Part shown: piece after piece, positions 42,915-51,033 of the stretch
How the letters are laid out: each line of letters begins with the position of its first letter
Numbering within the stretch: the first letter of the stretch is position 1
NCBI RefSeq assembly: GCF_000382205.1
Contig: NZ_KB907788.1
Location: 372,001-436,000 of the forward strand
Length of the DNA: 64,000 bases
Reading direction: 5' to 3'
DNA from: Dyadobacter beijingensis DSM 21582
GTDB taxonomy: Bacteria > Bacteroidota > Bacteroidia > Cytophagales > Spirosomataceae
The notes under the pieces: generated by a model
The model's database searches: none
What the model was told of the DNA's origin: nothing
What the model saw: only the letters and a program-made list of their open reading frames with translations
Made by a program: the position numbers and the translations under genes

Positions 42915-43538
42915 ATGAAAAAGATATTTGTCATTAACGGCGGTCAGCATTTCGCGCATTCCGGAGGGAAGTTCAACCACACGCTGACGGGGTTGGACCA
43001 ATCGTATTTTACGGAAGAAAACGGCTTCGAGCTGCAAGTAACGGACATTAACCTGCCTTACGATCCGGACGAGGAAGTGAAAAAATTCGTATGGGCCGAC
43101 GTGGTCGTGTACCATACGCCGGTGTGGTGGTTCTCCATGCCCTATAAATTGAAAGAATATATCGATGTAGTCTTCACGGCCGGCCACCGCAAAGGACTGT
43201 ACCGCAGCGACGGTCGCAAAAACGAAACGCCGGAGATCAACTACGGTACCGGCGGCACCATGCAAGGTCGCAAATACATGCTCACGACCACCTGGAATGC
43301 GCCTGATACGGCATTTACATTGCCCGGCGAGTTCTTTTTGGAACATTCGGTGGATCAAGGCGTTATGTTTGGTTTTCACCGGATGAACGCGTTCCTGGGC
43401 ATGCAGCCGCTGGAAAGCATGCATTTCCACGACCTGGAAAAAAACGCCACGCCCGAGCGCATCGACGCCTACAAAAACCAGTACCTCGCGCACTTGGAAG
43501 CGCAGTTCACCGATCTCGAAATAGCCCTGTCGGCATAA
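42915..43538 (+). CDS. mdaB: NAD(P)H-dependent quinone oxidoreductase, MdaB-like
   Basis: A 207-residue flavodoxin-fold protein started at 42915 (MKKIFVINGGQHFAHSGGKF). Features of MdaB/NQO2-like flavoproteins are the N-terminal flavin-phosphate loop, TDINLPYDPDEEVKKFVWAD, the VVVYHTPVWWFSMPYKLKEY segment, and GRKYMLTTTWNAP. Such enzymes reduce quinones by two electrons with FAD and NADPH. It is 11 nt upstream of a YgiN-like gene and divergent from a LysR gene. The earlier in-frame ATG at 42861 would lie in the regulatory interval. Confidence 0.9.
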   Translation: MKKIFVINGGQHFAHSGGKFNHTLTGLDQSYFTEENGFELQVTDINLPYDPDEEVKKFVWADVVVYHTPVWWFSMPYKLKEYIDVVFTAGHRKGLYRSDGRKNETPEINYGTGGTMQGRKYMLTTTWNAPDTAFTLPGEFFLEHSVDQGVMFGFHRMNAFLGMQPLESMHFHDLEKNATPERIDAYKNQYLAHLEAQFTDLEIALSA

Positions 43539-43549
43539 CCTACACACCC

Positions 43550-43843
43550 ATGCCCATTTATCTCACAGCCGTTATTAAAAGTAAAACCGAACACCGCGAG
43601 GAAGTCCGGGAAACGCTCCTGCACATGGTCACCGAGTCGCGCAAGGAAGCTGCTTGTCTGCAATACGATCTATATCAGGACGATAGCGATCCGGATGTAT
43701 TTGTATTCCAGGAAATCTGGGAAAACCGCCAGGGCCTCGACACCCATAACCGGCAGCCTTACCTGCAATCATTCGTGGCGTCGTTCGGCAAGCTGCAACG
43801 CGAGCCGGAAGTTTATCTGACGCAGCCTGTTGATAGAGCATAA
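43550..43843 (+). CDS. YgiN-like putative quinol monooxygenase (ABM domain)
   Basis: A 97-residue protein with the antibiotic biosynthesis monooxygenase fold: MPIYLTAVIKSKTEHREEV, KEAACLQYDLYQDDSDPDVFVFQEIW and a C-terminal LQREPEVYLTQPV. Length and strand pattern fit YgiN, which in E. coli is encoded near mdaB and oxidises menadiol back to menadione. It is surely cotranscribed with the MdaB-like gene. A clear terminator follows 45 nt after the stop. Confidence 0.9.
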   Translation: MPIYLTAVIKSKTEHREEVRETLLHMVTESRKEAACLQYDLYQDDSDPDVFVFQEIWENRQGLDTHNRQPYLQSFVASFGKLQREPEVYLTQPVDRA

Positions 43844-43888
43844 GCGAATTGATCGGGTGATTCCCTGGTTATTTTTCCAATAAAATAG

Positions 43889-43941
43889 AACGTGTTTTGT
43901 GAAACGGTTTCAACACCTTTTCGCGAAACACGTTTTTGTTT
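43889..43941 (+). terminator. Terminator of the mdaB-ygiN-like operon
   Basis: A 16-bp stem (43889-43904 with 43919-43934, two G-U pairs) with AACGTGTTT/AAACACGTT at its base and a 14-nt loop is followed by TTGTTTT. The rest of the 298-nt gap to 44142 is A/T rich, with no further motif seen. Confidence 0.85.
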
Positions 43942-44141
43942 TAAATATGATTAGGTGCGCGCGGTCGGAAAGGAATTAAGGGCGATTTGTATTAATGTTT
44001 TGTTAAGCGTTATTTTTTGTGCGAAACATATGATGCAAATTAGTTTCGACTATTTATATTGAAATAATTTCCTTTCTCAGGTAATTCTGGTTCGAATTAT
44101 CCTTTTCAGTATTAGAATCGTTACGTAAACCTCGCTCACCT

Positions 44142-45134
44142 ATGAAGGTACCTTCTCTGGCACTGCTGTGCTTTTTATTTTATTGTCCTTCCGTTTTCGC
44201 GCAACTCAGTATCGGCGCACGGGATTTTGTGATTAAGGGCGGTACCCATGTCAATTTTTATGGTTTGACATTCAATTCTAATCCCGATTTAGTCATTGCC
44301 AATAATAACCTCACCGTTTCCACCACCCCGATCCCCGGCACACAGTATAATAGCATTACCCGTGTGTATAATTTCAGCGCGCCGGTCAATTTCAATGGTG
44401 TCGTCGGCGTGTTTTATCAGGATAGCGAGCTAAATGGTAATTCGAAAGTCAGGATGCAGATTTACTATTCACCGACAGCGGGCGGTACTTTCATGGTCCA
44501 TGCCGGTAGCACTTCGAACACCGCTACGAATTACGTTTTCAATCATCTTACCAGCCCATTGGGGGTCGTCACGCTGATTAACCCGCCGGCGCTTCCGGTA
44601 AACCTGATCAGTTTTAATGCCGTTGAGGAAAAGGGTGTTGTGAAACTGGATTGGACGACGAGCGAGGAAAGTAACAGCAAAATATTCGAAGTCCAGTCGT
44701 CGAAAGAAGGCAGGAATTGGCTGAAAATCGGCGAAGTTTCCGCAGCAGGTGAAAGCTCGGTGACGACGCACTACCATTTTACAGACCTGTTTCCATTTTT
44801 CGGGCGCAACTACTACCGGCTCAAAATGATCGATCACGACGAAACTTTCGCGCACAGCTCTACGCGGTACGTCGATATGAGCTACTCAATTGCCGCAACC
44901 GTATTTCCCAACCCGGTATCGGATCAGGCTACATTGTCATTGCAGGACTGGTCGCTGGTAAAAGAAATTGATGTGACGGACCTGCGGGGAAACCGGCTGT
45001 TCAAGATTCCGATCGATCATAAGGCAAATGATTCCAAGACGATTGCAATGGATGGAGTGCCGTCGGGTACTTATTTGATTAATATCAGACGAAAAGACGG
45101 TTTGGTCAATTCCCTGAAAGTTGTCCGGCAATAA
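44142..45134 (+). CDS. Small T9SS-secreted protein of unknown function
   Basis: A 330-residue exported protein (signal MKVPSLALLCFLFYCPSVFA). The first about 125 mature residues are a beta-rich domain I do not recognise (IGARDFVIKGGTHVNFYGLT). From about residue 150 there is the shared module NLISFNAVEEKGVVKLDWTT...NYYRLKMIDHDETF, then a type A sorting tail from FPNPVSDQ to the end. It is the smallest of the six T9SS cargo proteins in this window and could be a surface adhesin. The next gene, 64 nt away, encodes another secreted protein. Confidence 0.8.
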   Translation: MKVPSLALLCFLFYCPSVFAQLSIGARDFVIKGGTHVNFYGLTFNSNPDLVIANNNLTVSTTPIPGTQYNSITRVYNFSAPVNFNGVVGVFYQDSELNGNSKVRMQIYYSPTAGGTFMVHAGSTSNTATNYVFNHLTSPLGVVTLINPPALPVNLISFNAVEEKGVVKLDWTTSEESNSKIFEVQSSKEGRNWLKIGEVSAAGESSVTTHYHFTDLFPFFGRNYYRLKMIDHDETFAHSSTRYVDMSYSIAATVFPNPVSDQATLSLQDWSLVKEIDVTDLRGNRLFKIPIDHKANDSKTIAMDGVPSGTYLINIRRKDGLVNSLKVVRQ

Positions 45135-45198
45135 CCCGACAGGCAAACAGAAAGCATTAACCTAATTATTCCCATTTATAAACCTGAATCAAAAGATA

Positions 45199-45978
45199 AT
45201 GAAAAACCTTCTCCTCACTTTTGTTTTATTTTCATCTATTTTATTTACAAACATCGCATTTGCGCAGGTCGGTATGGGTACACTAACGCCCAATTCCAGT
45301 GCCGAACTCGATATTACTTCCACCTCGAAAGGACTGCTGATACCCCGTATGAAGCTCTCGGAACGCAACCTGATTGCTTCTCCGGCCGACGGACTTCTCA
45401 TTTACCAAACCGATAATACGCCGGGTTTCTATTTCCGCCAGGGGGCGCAATGGATCAAGCTTAGCACCGCACCGGATGCGCCTGCGAATACGATGACAGT
45501 GATCCCGTTCAGCTCGGGCACGCAGGTGACGATAACGCCGCAGCATTCGGGATTGGAAAACCTGGGAAGCATCATCGGGTTCAGTAATAACACTTCCGGC
45601 GTACCGGTTACCGTTCCCTACATCCAGGTTCATTCATCGCAGGCCCAGAACCTCAATCACGCCGTGATGATGCCTATCAACGGAACGATCAAACATTTCT
45701 CTGCGTCATTTACTTTCGACCAGGACGTGCCGAGCGGCGACGTACTGATTTATGCCCGCATTTATCGTTCCGAAAATGGCTACACCTTTTATTGGTCGGG
45801 AGAACAGATCATTATGCAGAAGGGTGTTGGAAACCCTGTTTCGGTGCAGGCGCTGCGGAATGACCTGAACCTCTTCATGGCCGGCACTAGCCACCTGATG
45901 ATCGTCTTTTCAGCAACATCCAATAATGGTAACGCCGGGATCAGAGGCTATGCCCGGGCAAGCCTCGGCATTCAATAA
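45199..45978 (+). CDS. Secreted protein with tail-fiber-like N-terminal motif
   Basis: A 259-residue protein with a signal peptide (MKNLLLTFVLFSSILFTNIAFA). The N-terminus VGMGTLTPNSSAELDITSTS is a motif common in Bacteroidota secreted proteins and reminiscent of trimeric fiber-like proteins, followed by GLLIYQTDNTPGFYF. The C-terminal about 130 residues resemble the TNF-like exosporium BclA-type domain in character (LNHAVMMPINGTIKHFSASFTF, GDVLIYARIYRSENGYTF), which I infer and cannot verify. No T9SS tail. The stop overlaps the 3' end of the convergent SRPBCC gene by 7 nt. Confidence 0.65.
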   Translation: MKNLLLTFVLFSSILFTNIAFAQVGMGTLTPNSSAELDITSTSKGLLIPRMKLSERNLIASPADGLLIYQTDNTPGFYFRQGAQWIKLSTAPDAPANTMTVIPFSSGTQVTITPQHSGLENLGSIIGFSNNTSGVPVTVPYIQVHSSQAQNLNHAVMMPINGTIKHFSASFTFDQDVPSGDVLIYARIYRSENGYTFYWSGEQIIMQKGVGNPVSVQALRNDLNLFMAGTSHLMIVFSATSNNGNAGIRGYARASLGIQ

Positions 45979-46403
45979 GGCTGCTCCACAAACTCCGCCA
46001 GGCTTTTTCCCAAAATATGCGTCCAGCCAGCCTGGAAACTTTCGGGTTTGAAATCGGCGTGGTCTTTCGGGAAGGTGTGCAGGCCCTTGTGCGTGAGGCG
46101 CACCCGGGTTTTGTCGCCTTCCGGGGTGAGTTCGAAGGTCACTTCCGAGTCGCCGGGGTAGTCGGCGTAGCGCCACGAGTAGCTCAGCTTTCGGTTGGGT
46201 TCCGCTTCGGTGACTTTGCAGAGGTGCCGGTACTGCCGTTCGTCGCTCCCGGCCGTGAATTCGAACTCGAAACCGGGCTCGGCTTTGAATTTGGGGATGT
46301 CGAAATACCATTTTTGCATTTGGCCGGTGTCGGTGAGGGCCTGCCAGACACGGGCTGGCGATGCATGGAGCACTCTTTCAATTACAAAAGGTTCGAAAGC
46401 CAT
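45972..46403 (-). CDS. SRPBCC/AHSA1-like protein
   Basis: A 143-residue cytoplasmic protein of the START/AHSA1 (Bet v1-like) fold: FVIERVLHASPARVWQALTD, MQKWYFDIPKFKAEPGFEF, LSYSWRYADYPGDSEVTFEL and a C-terminal helix ESFQAGWTHILGKSLAEFVE. Family members bind hydrophobic ligands or act in toxin resistance; no specific substrate is apparent. Its end overlaps the 3' end of the convergent secreted-protein gene. Confidence 0.9.
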   Translation of the reverse strand: MAFEPFVIERVLHASPARVWQALTDTGQMQKWYFDIPKFKAEPGFEFEFTAGSDERQYRHLCKVTEAEPNRKLSYSWRYADYPGDSEVTFELTPEGDKTRVRLTHKGLHTFPKDHADFKPESFQAGWTHILGKSLAEFVEQPY

Positions 46404-46470
46404 GGTTGCGGACGGTTAGGTTTTGACGATCTGGTTCCAAAGAAAGTATGCCAGCCTCCGTTTTTACGCA

Positions 46471-46501
46471 TAAAAAATCGCCGGGTTTCGAGGCCCGGCG
46501 A
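46471..46501 (-). terminator. Terminator of the outer-membrane beta-barrel receptor gene
   Basis: On the minus strand TCGCCGGG and CCCGGCGA form a perfect 8-bp stem with an 8-nt loop (46501-46478), followed by a TTTTTTA run (46477-46471). It lies 23 nt past the receptor stop. Confidence 0.85.
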
Positions 46502-46523
46502 CGCGTTCAGGTAGCTGCCCGAC

Positions 46524-48929
46524 TTAGTTATTCCCGTCGCCCGACTTTTTATCGTCGTTGCTAATGCGTTTTTTCTGCCGCTGGTTACCCGACATCTGCC
46601 CGAATTCATATTTCAGGTTCAGACGCCAGCCGCGGCGGTACATCGCTACGTCCTGCGTTTGCACGAAGTTGGAGCCTACGAAATCGTTCCGCCATTTGAT
46701 GGTACGGTTGAAAGGGTTGTCATAGCCGAACCCGATGGTACCTTTCTTTTTCAGTATTTCTTTTTGCAATACAATATTATAGAACCCGAAGCCGCCGTAG
46801 CTGCCCTGGATATTCACCCGCGGCGAGTTGTAAAACCCGAATAGCTGTGCCTTAATGCCTTTGCCGAAGTCGATCGTCGAGTTGAGGTTGATGCGGTACA
46901 TCCAGTCGGCGTTGCGGGTTTTGAGCTCGGCGCTTTCGAGGACATTGTAAAATACATTGAGTGAACCATTCACCGTCCATTGCTTCATGAGCTTGGTATT
47001 CGCGCTCAGGTTGAGGCCATATGCGGAGTTTTCGGCCACATTCTGAAAGATTTGCTTCAATACGCCGCTGCTGTCGACGTTGCTGATGCCTTCGATCGCA
47101 TTGTTGGTTTTGCGGAGGAAAACGGAGGCATTAATGCTCGTCTGCTTGATAGATACGCTGTAATTCGCCTCCACGGAATGGGTCAGCTCGGGTTTCAGGT
47201 ACGGGTTGCCGCCGTATTGGTTCTTCGAATCGGCCTGGTTCACGTACGGGTTCAGGTAAAAGAAATTAGGCCGCTGAATGCGCTGCGTGTAGCTTATGCG
47301 CAGCTGCTGACTCTTTTTCAGGCTTTTGGAAAGGCTTACGCTCGGAATGAGATTTCCGTAATTGTTCGAAAACGCGGCGGTGCCGTTCAGGAAGTTCGCC
47401 TGGATAAATGTGTGCTCATACCGTGCGCCGAGGTTCAGGCCCCAGCCTTTTTTCGGCGTCCGGTTATACACCAGGTAGGCAGAGGTCACCTGCTGCGCGT
47501 AATCGAATATATTGGCCTGCTCGGGCATGTCGTGGAACTGGTCGGAGCCGTCGATGGCGCTGGAAATGCGGTAGTCGCTAAGGATTTTGCGGAAAATGGT
47601 TTTGCTACCCATTTCCAATGTACTAATGCTGTCGAGCGGGTTGGTGAAATCGAGCTGGATCGTTCCTTCCTTGTTGTTGCTGATGTTGTAACTTTTCTCC
47701 CGGTAGTAAATGGCATTGTCGCGGTTCAGCAGGTCGGAGTCGTAGTCGCTGTCTTCGCCTTCAAACGAATACATGGTGAGCAGCGTGAGCTCCCTTTTGG
47801 GTTTTTTGAAAAGCCGCGTGTAGTCGAAATTGATCGTCGCGCCCTCCCAGTCGTAAGTCCGGCGCATATCCCGGCGGAAATACTGGCCCGGAACGCCCAG
47901 GGTGCTTTCCTGGAATTCGATATCGAACCAGTTGGTATTGACACCATTGTAGTAATTGATGCCTGCGCCGACGCGGTTCAGCGAGTCGATGTCCCAGTCG
48001 GCATTGAACGTGCCGTAGAAATTCTTGCCGCGGCCGCGTACGCCCTGGAACTGGTCCTGGTTGGTAATCGTGTCCCCGAAGGTAAATGACCGCACCTGGT
48101 CCATATACCGCTTGTTTTTCCAGTCGCTGTAACCGCCGTTGGCCGAAAGTGTCAGGCCTTTTACCCGGTGGCTGATGCTGGCGTTGGGCCAGTTGTTCCA
48201 TTGCCCGAAATTGGGGCTGATCGAGCCGTTGGTGCCTTTGAGACTATTCTTTTTGGTAATAATATTAATGATCCCCGCGGTACCTTCGGCGTCGTACTTC
48301 GCGGAGGGCGACGTGATCACTTCCACTTGCTTGATAATATCGGCCGGGATCTGCTTTAAGGCTTCGGAAACGCTGCGGGCGACCACATTCGAAGGTTTGT
48401 TGTTAATCAAAACCTTGATATTCGCACTGCCGCGCAGCTGCACATTGCCTTCGATGTCCACGGCTACGGAAGGGATTTTCTTCAAAACATCCGTCGCGTC
48501 GCCGCCTTTGATGCTGATATCCTTTTCTGCATTGTAAACCATCCTGTCCGATCGTTCCTCGAACAATGCCTTCTGCTCGCTAACGGTCACTTCTTTGAGG
48601 GTTTGGGCAACGGGAGCGAGCTTGATCACGCCCGTCTCGACGTCCTCCTTGTAGGCGTGCACGGGGCCGAAGGTTTTGGTAGTATAGCCCATCAGCGAAA
48701 CCTGGACAATGTAAACGCCCGGCGCCACTTTGCTGAACACAAACCGCCCTTTGGCATCGGCGGTAACGCCTTCCGTGATTTTTCCGTCTTGCAGCAATGC
48801 CACCGTCGCGAATTCGACGGGCTTATTGGCCGCGGAATCCAGCAGATAACCCGAAATGCGTACGTGCTGAGCGAAGAGACAATGGATGGTGAGGGCCAGG
48901 AGGGCCAGGGTGAGTAGGGGTGCTTTCAT
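46524..48929 (-). CDS. TonB-dependent receptor of the outer-membrane beta-barrel family
   Basis: An 801-residue exported protein (signal MKAPLLTLALLALTIHCLFA). A carboxypeptidase-regulatory-like domain (ISGYLLDSAANKPVEFATVAL) is followed by a plug (LKEVTVSEQKALFEERSDRM, DVLKKIPSVAVDIEGNVQLRG, INNKPSNVV) and a beta-barrel of the OMP_b-brl_3 type (for example SYTQRIQRPNFFYLNPYVNQ). It has no STN domain and is not SusC-like. The C-terminus is not aromatic (KSGDGNN), unlike many receptors. The ligand is unknown; its gene stands alone with its own terminator. Confidence 0.9.
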   Translation of the reverse strand: MKAPLLTLALLALTIHCLFAQHVRISGYLLDSAANKPVEFATVALLQDGKITEGVTADAKGRFVFSKVAPGVYIVQVSLMGYTTKTFGPVHAYKEDVETGVIKLAPVAQTLKEVTVSEQKALFEERSDRMVYNAEKDISIKGGDATDVLKKIPSVAVDIEGNVQLRGSANIKVLINNKPSNVVARSVSEALKQIPADIIKQVEVITSPSAKYDAEGTAGIINIITKKNSLKGTNGSISPNFGQWNNWPNASISHRVKGLTLSANGGYSDWKNKRYMDQVRSFTFGDTITNQDQFQGVRGRGKNFYGTFNADWDIDSLNRVGAGINYYNGVNTNWFDIEFQESTLGVPGQYFRRDMRRTYDWEGATINFDYTRLFKKPKRELTLLTMYSFEGEDSDYDSDLLNRDNAIYYREKSYNISNNKEGTIQLDFTNPLDSISTLEMGSKTIFRKILSDYRISSAIDGSDQFHDMPEQANIFDYAQQVTSAYLVYNRTPKKGWGLNLGARYEHTFIQANFLNGTAAFSNNYGNLIPSVSLSKSLKKSQQLRISYTQRIQRPNFFYLNPYVNQADSKNQYGGNPYLKPELTHSVEANYSVSIKQTSINASVFLRKTNNAIEGISNVDSSGVLKQIFQNVAENSAYGLNLSANTKLMKQWTVNGSLNVFYNVLESAELKTRNADWMYRINLNSTIDFGKGIKAQLFGFYNSPRVNIQGSYGGFGFYNIVLQKEILKKKGTIGFGYDNPFNRTIKWRNDFVGSNFVQTQDVAMYRRGWRLNLKYEFGQMSGNQRQKKRISNDDKKSGDGNN

Positions 48930-49128
48930 ACATGGCTAAATAATCGTGTAACGAAATCTTGTTAGGATACCGCAATGACGATTACCGGCTCCGAATGTTG
49001 CACCGACGCGGAAATTTAACAGGGTGAAACATCCTTATCCTTCGATGCAACATTTGTAATAGCCTTTACCTGAGCCGGTAGCCTATTTTCGTGACCCGTT
49101 TTTAATCAGCCATTGAAAAAACACTGAA

Positions 49129-49977
49129 ATGGAAAAACTAACAATCACGGCGTCCGATGGCTACCAGCTAAGCGCATTGTACGCCTCACCCGATCAGGAA
49201 AGCCGGGGATCAATCGTCATCAGCTCCGCTACCGGTGTCAAAAAAGAATTTTACAGCCATTTTGCCGGGTTCCTGGTCGGCAAGGGGTATCACGTGCTAT
49301 TGTTCGACTACCGCGGCATCGGCGGCTCCGCACCCGCCGACCTGCGCACGATGGACGCCTATATGCACGAGTGGGGTACGAAGGATATGAATGCCGTGGT
49401 GGATTACCTCGTGTCCGAGAAGGGTTTGAAGGAAATCATCTGGCTCGGGCACAGCGTAGGCGCACAGCTCGTGGGGTTTCTGGATAACCCGCAGCACATT
49501 GCGAAGGTCGTGTCGGTGAGCTCGGCGCTGGGTTACTGGCGCTATTTCCCGATGCCGTGGCGGTGGCTCATCTGGGCGCTCTGGTATTTTGTGGGGCCGC
49601 TGATGGTGAAGGTGTACGGCTACGGCGTGATGACGAAGATAGGGTGGGGCGAAAACCTCCCCCGCAACATGCTCCTCGAATGGCGCACCTGGTGCCTCAA
49701 CAGGACCTATTTCCGAGAAAGCCTCACGCAGCTGCTCGATGCCGACAAGTTCGTGCGGTTTACGAGGCCCATTACAGCCGTGTATATGAGCGACGATTTT
49801 ATCGCCAACGACAAAACGGTGCCGCTCATGATGGGTTTCTTCCCGAACTCGCCGCAGCAGATCCTCAAACTGTCCGTTCGGGACCATACGCGCGGCAAGG
49901 TAGGGCACACGGGCATATTCAGGAAAAAATTCCGGGAAGACCTCTGGCCCGTGCTGATGGCCATTATCGAGAAATAA
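49129..49977 (+). CDS. Alpha/beta hydrolase, S33-like
   Basis: A 282-residue cytoplasmic hydrolase. Visible features are LFDYRGIGGSAP after strand four, the nucleophile elbow LGHSVGAQLVGF (catalytic Ser), a lid rich in Trp (YWRYFPMPWRWLIWALWYF), and GHTGIFRKKF with the probable catalytic His. It has the character of COG4757-type predicted hydrolases. The substrate is unknown. It is divergent from the receptor gene and convergent with the small gene at 49978, only one nucleotide apart. Confidence 0.85.
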   Translation: MEKLTITASDGYQLSALYASPDQESRGSIVISSATGVKKEFYSHFAGFLVGKGYHVLLFDYRGIGGSAPADLRTMDAYMHEWGTKDMNAVVDYLVSEKGLKEIIWLGHSVGAQLVGFLDNPQHIAKVVSVSSALGYWRYFPMPWRWLIWALWYFVGPLMVKVYGYGVMTKIGWGENLPRNMLLEWRTWCLNRTYFRESLTQLLDADKFVRFTRPITAVYMSDDFIANDKTVPLMMGFFPNSPQQILKLSVRDHTRGKVGHTGIFRKKFREDLWPVLMAIIEK

Positions 49978-50202
49978 TCAGGCTTTCTGGGCCGTAAATG
50001 GGCCCTGGTCGTGACGGACCTGTTCTACGAGTTTCAAAATGTAAGGGAGGCCGTCGCGCTCCCACGCCGTTACCTGGGCGGGTGTGAGGCGGATGGCGAA
50101 GTCGTACATACCTGCGCCGCCGCACACGACCGACAGGACGTAGTCGCCGGGACGATGTTCGGTAAACGTGTAGTTCCAGGCTTCTTTGGCAATTTCTTTC
50201 AT
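49978..50202 (-). CDS. Small conserved-looking cytoplasmic protein, unknown
   Basis: A 74-residue protein starting MKEIAKEAWNYTFTEHRPGDY and containing YVLSVVCGGAGMYDFAIRLT and ERDGLPYILKLVEQVRHDQG, a mixed alpha/beta composition without low-complexity sequence. There is no signal peptide. No family is recognised. The gene ends one nucleotide from the hydrolase gene and starts 41 nt from a hairpin terminator. Confidence 0.6.
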   Translation of the reverse strand: MKEIAKEAWNYTFTEHRPGDYVLSVVCGGAGMYDFAIRLTPAQVTAWERDGLPYILKLVEQVRHDQGPFTAQKA

Positions 50203-50243
50203 TCAGGAATAGCGTTATGCGGGGCTAAATATACGTCAAATGG

Positions 50244-50280
50244 AAAGGACAATGCGCGCCCAACGCATTGTCCTTTTTTT
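50244..50280. terminator. Hairpin terminator between two minus-strand genes
   Basis: AAAGGACAATGCG (50244-50256) and CGCATTGTCCTTT (50264-50276) form a perfect 13-bp stem with a 7-nt loop. The T-run is on the plus strand, suiting readthrough from the 49129 hydrolase; the stem also ends the lipoprotein transcript arriving from the other side. Confidence 0.75.
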
Positions 50281-50286
50281 CGTGGT

Positions 50287-50874
50287 TTATAGTGGCGTTT
50301 CCGTGTATTTTCCTTTCGGTATTTTATTGACGACCGCCTCGGAGTAGCCAGTCGGCAGATGCCCGCCCGGGAGCCACAGGCTGTTGGCGCCCATTTCGTT
50401 GCCCGACGGCAGGCGTACATTCAAATCTTTGGGGTTCGGGATCGAGATCCGGACCATTTCCTTGCCTTTCCAGCTGTCGGCCGGTATGCCGAGTTCTTTC
50501 TCTATTTTGCTGATATCCTTGTTCGTTTTCGTCAGCATGGCGTCCATTTCGGCTTTTGTCATGACAAACTGCGTGTTGTCGGGGTAGCCGAGCGTGTCGC
50601 GGCCGTAGTCGTCCAAAGCCTTTTTGGTCACGAGGTACGTAGCGCCTTCGCTGAACTGTGCGAGGTGAAAATCGATGTACTTCTGGTCGAGGTACACGGA
50701 TGGCGCCGGACGCTGGCCTTTGGTAATATCGAGTACTTTCTGCGAAGTCCACCCGTCTTTCCAGGAGTCTTCGAGTTTAATGGTTGCAGGGGCTTTGTCG
50801 TCGTCGTCACTGCACGAGAAGGACACGGCTGTCATCAGCATGAGCAGCCATAGGTGAAGGAAATTTTTCTTCAT
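50287..50874 (-). CDS. Lipoprotein of unknown function
   Basis: A 195-residue lipoprotein. The signal (MKKNFLHLWLLMLMTAVSFSC) ends with a lipobox Cys at residue 21 followed by SDDDDK, an acidic stretch that in Bacteroidota often signals surface display. The mature part includes KYIDFHLAQFSEGATYLVTKK and helical, Lys-rich segments (TKAEMDAMLTKTNKDISKIEKELG). No family was recognised. The divergent T9SS gene starts 160 nt away across an inverted repeat. Confidence 0.75.
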   Translation of the reverse strand: MKKNFLHLWLLMLMTAVSFSCSDDDDKAPATIKLEDSWKDGWTSQKVLDITKGQRPAPSVYLDQKYIDFHLAQFSEGATYLVTKKALDDYGRDTLGYPDNTQFVMTKAEMDAMLTKTNKDISKIEKELGIPADSWKGKEMVRISIPNPKDLNVRLPSGNEMGANSLWLPGGHLPTGYSEAVVNKIPKGKYTETPL

Positions 50875-50935
50875 ACGAATAGTGTTGGCTAAAAATTGAT
50901 TGTGCCCGCAAGTATACTGAAAAGTTAATTAATTC

Positions 50936-50974
50936 TACTTTTGTAGTATTAATTTTTAAATATTACTACAAAGC
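50936..50974. promoter_or_regulatory. Inverted-repeat operator candidate upstream of the twin T9SS genes
   Basis: CTTTTGTAGTATT and AATATTACTACAAAG face each other across an A/T-rich spacer, pairing with one bulge. The left arm includes TACTTTTG (50936-50943), a -7-like sequence. It lies between the divergent lipoprotein and T9SS gene starts and could be a regulator-binding site. Confidence 0.4.
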
Positions 50975-50981
50975 AAGCGTC

Positions 50982-51012
50982 TTGATTGGCAATCGGATTA
51001 TCACCACTTTTG
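50982..51012 (+). promoter_or_regulatory. Probable promoter of the twin T9SS genes
   Basis: TTG (50982-50984), a 20-nt spacer and CACTTTTG (51005-51012) fit the Bacteroidota consensus except for the first T of the -7 box. The leader to the ATG at 51034 would be about 15 nt. Confidence 0.4.
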
Positions 51013-51033
51013 TAACCGATTCCCACTCTATGT

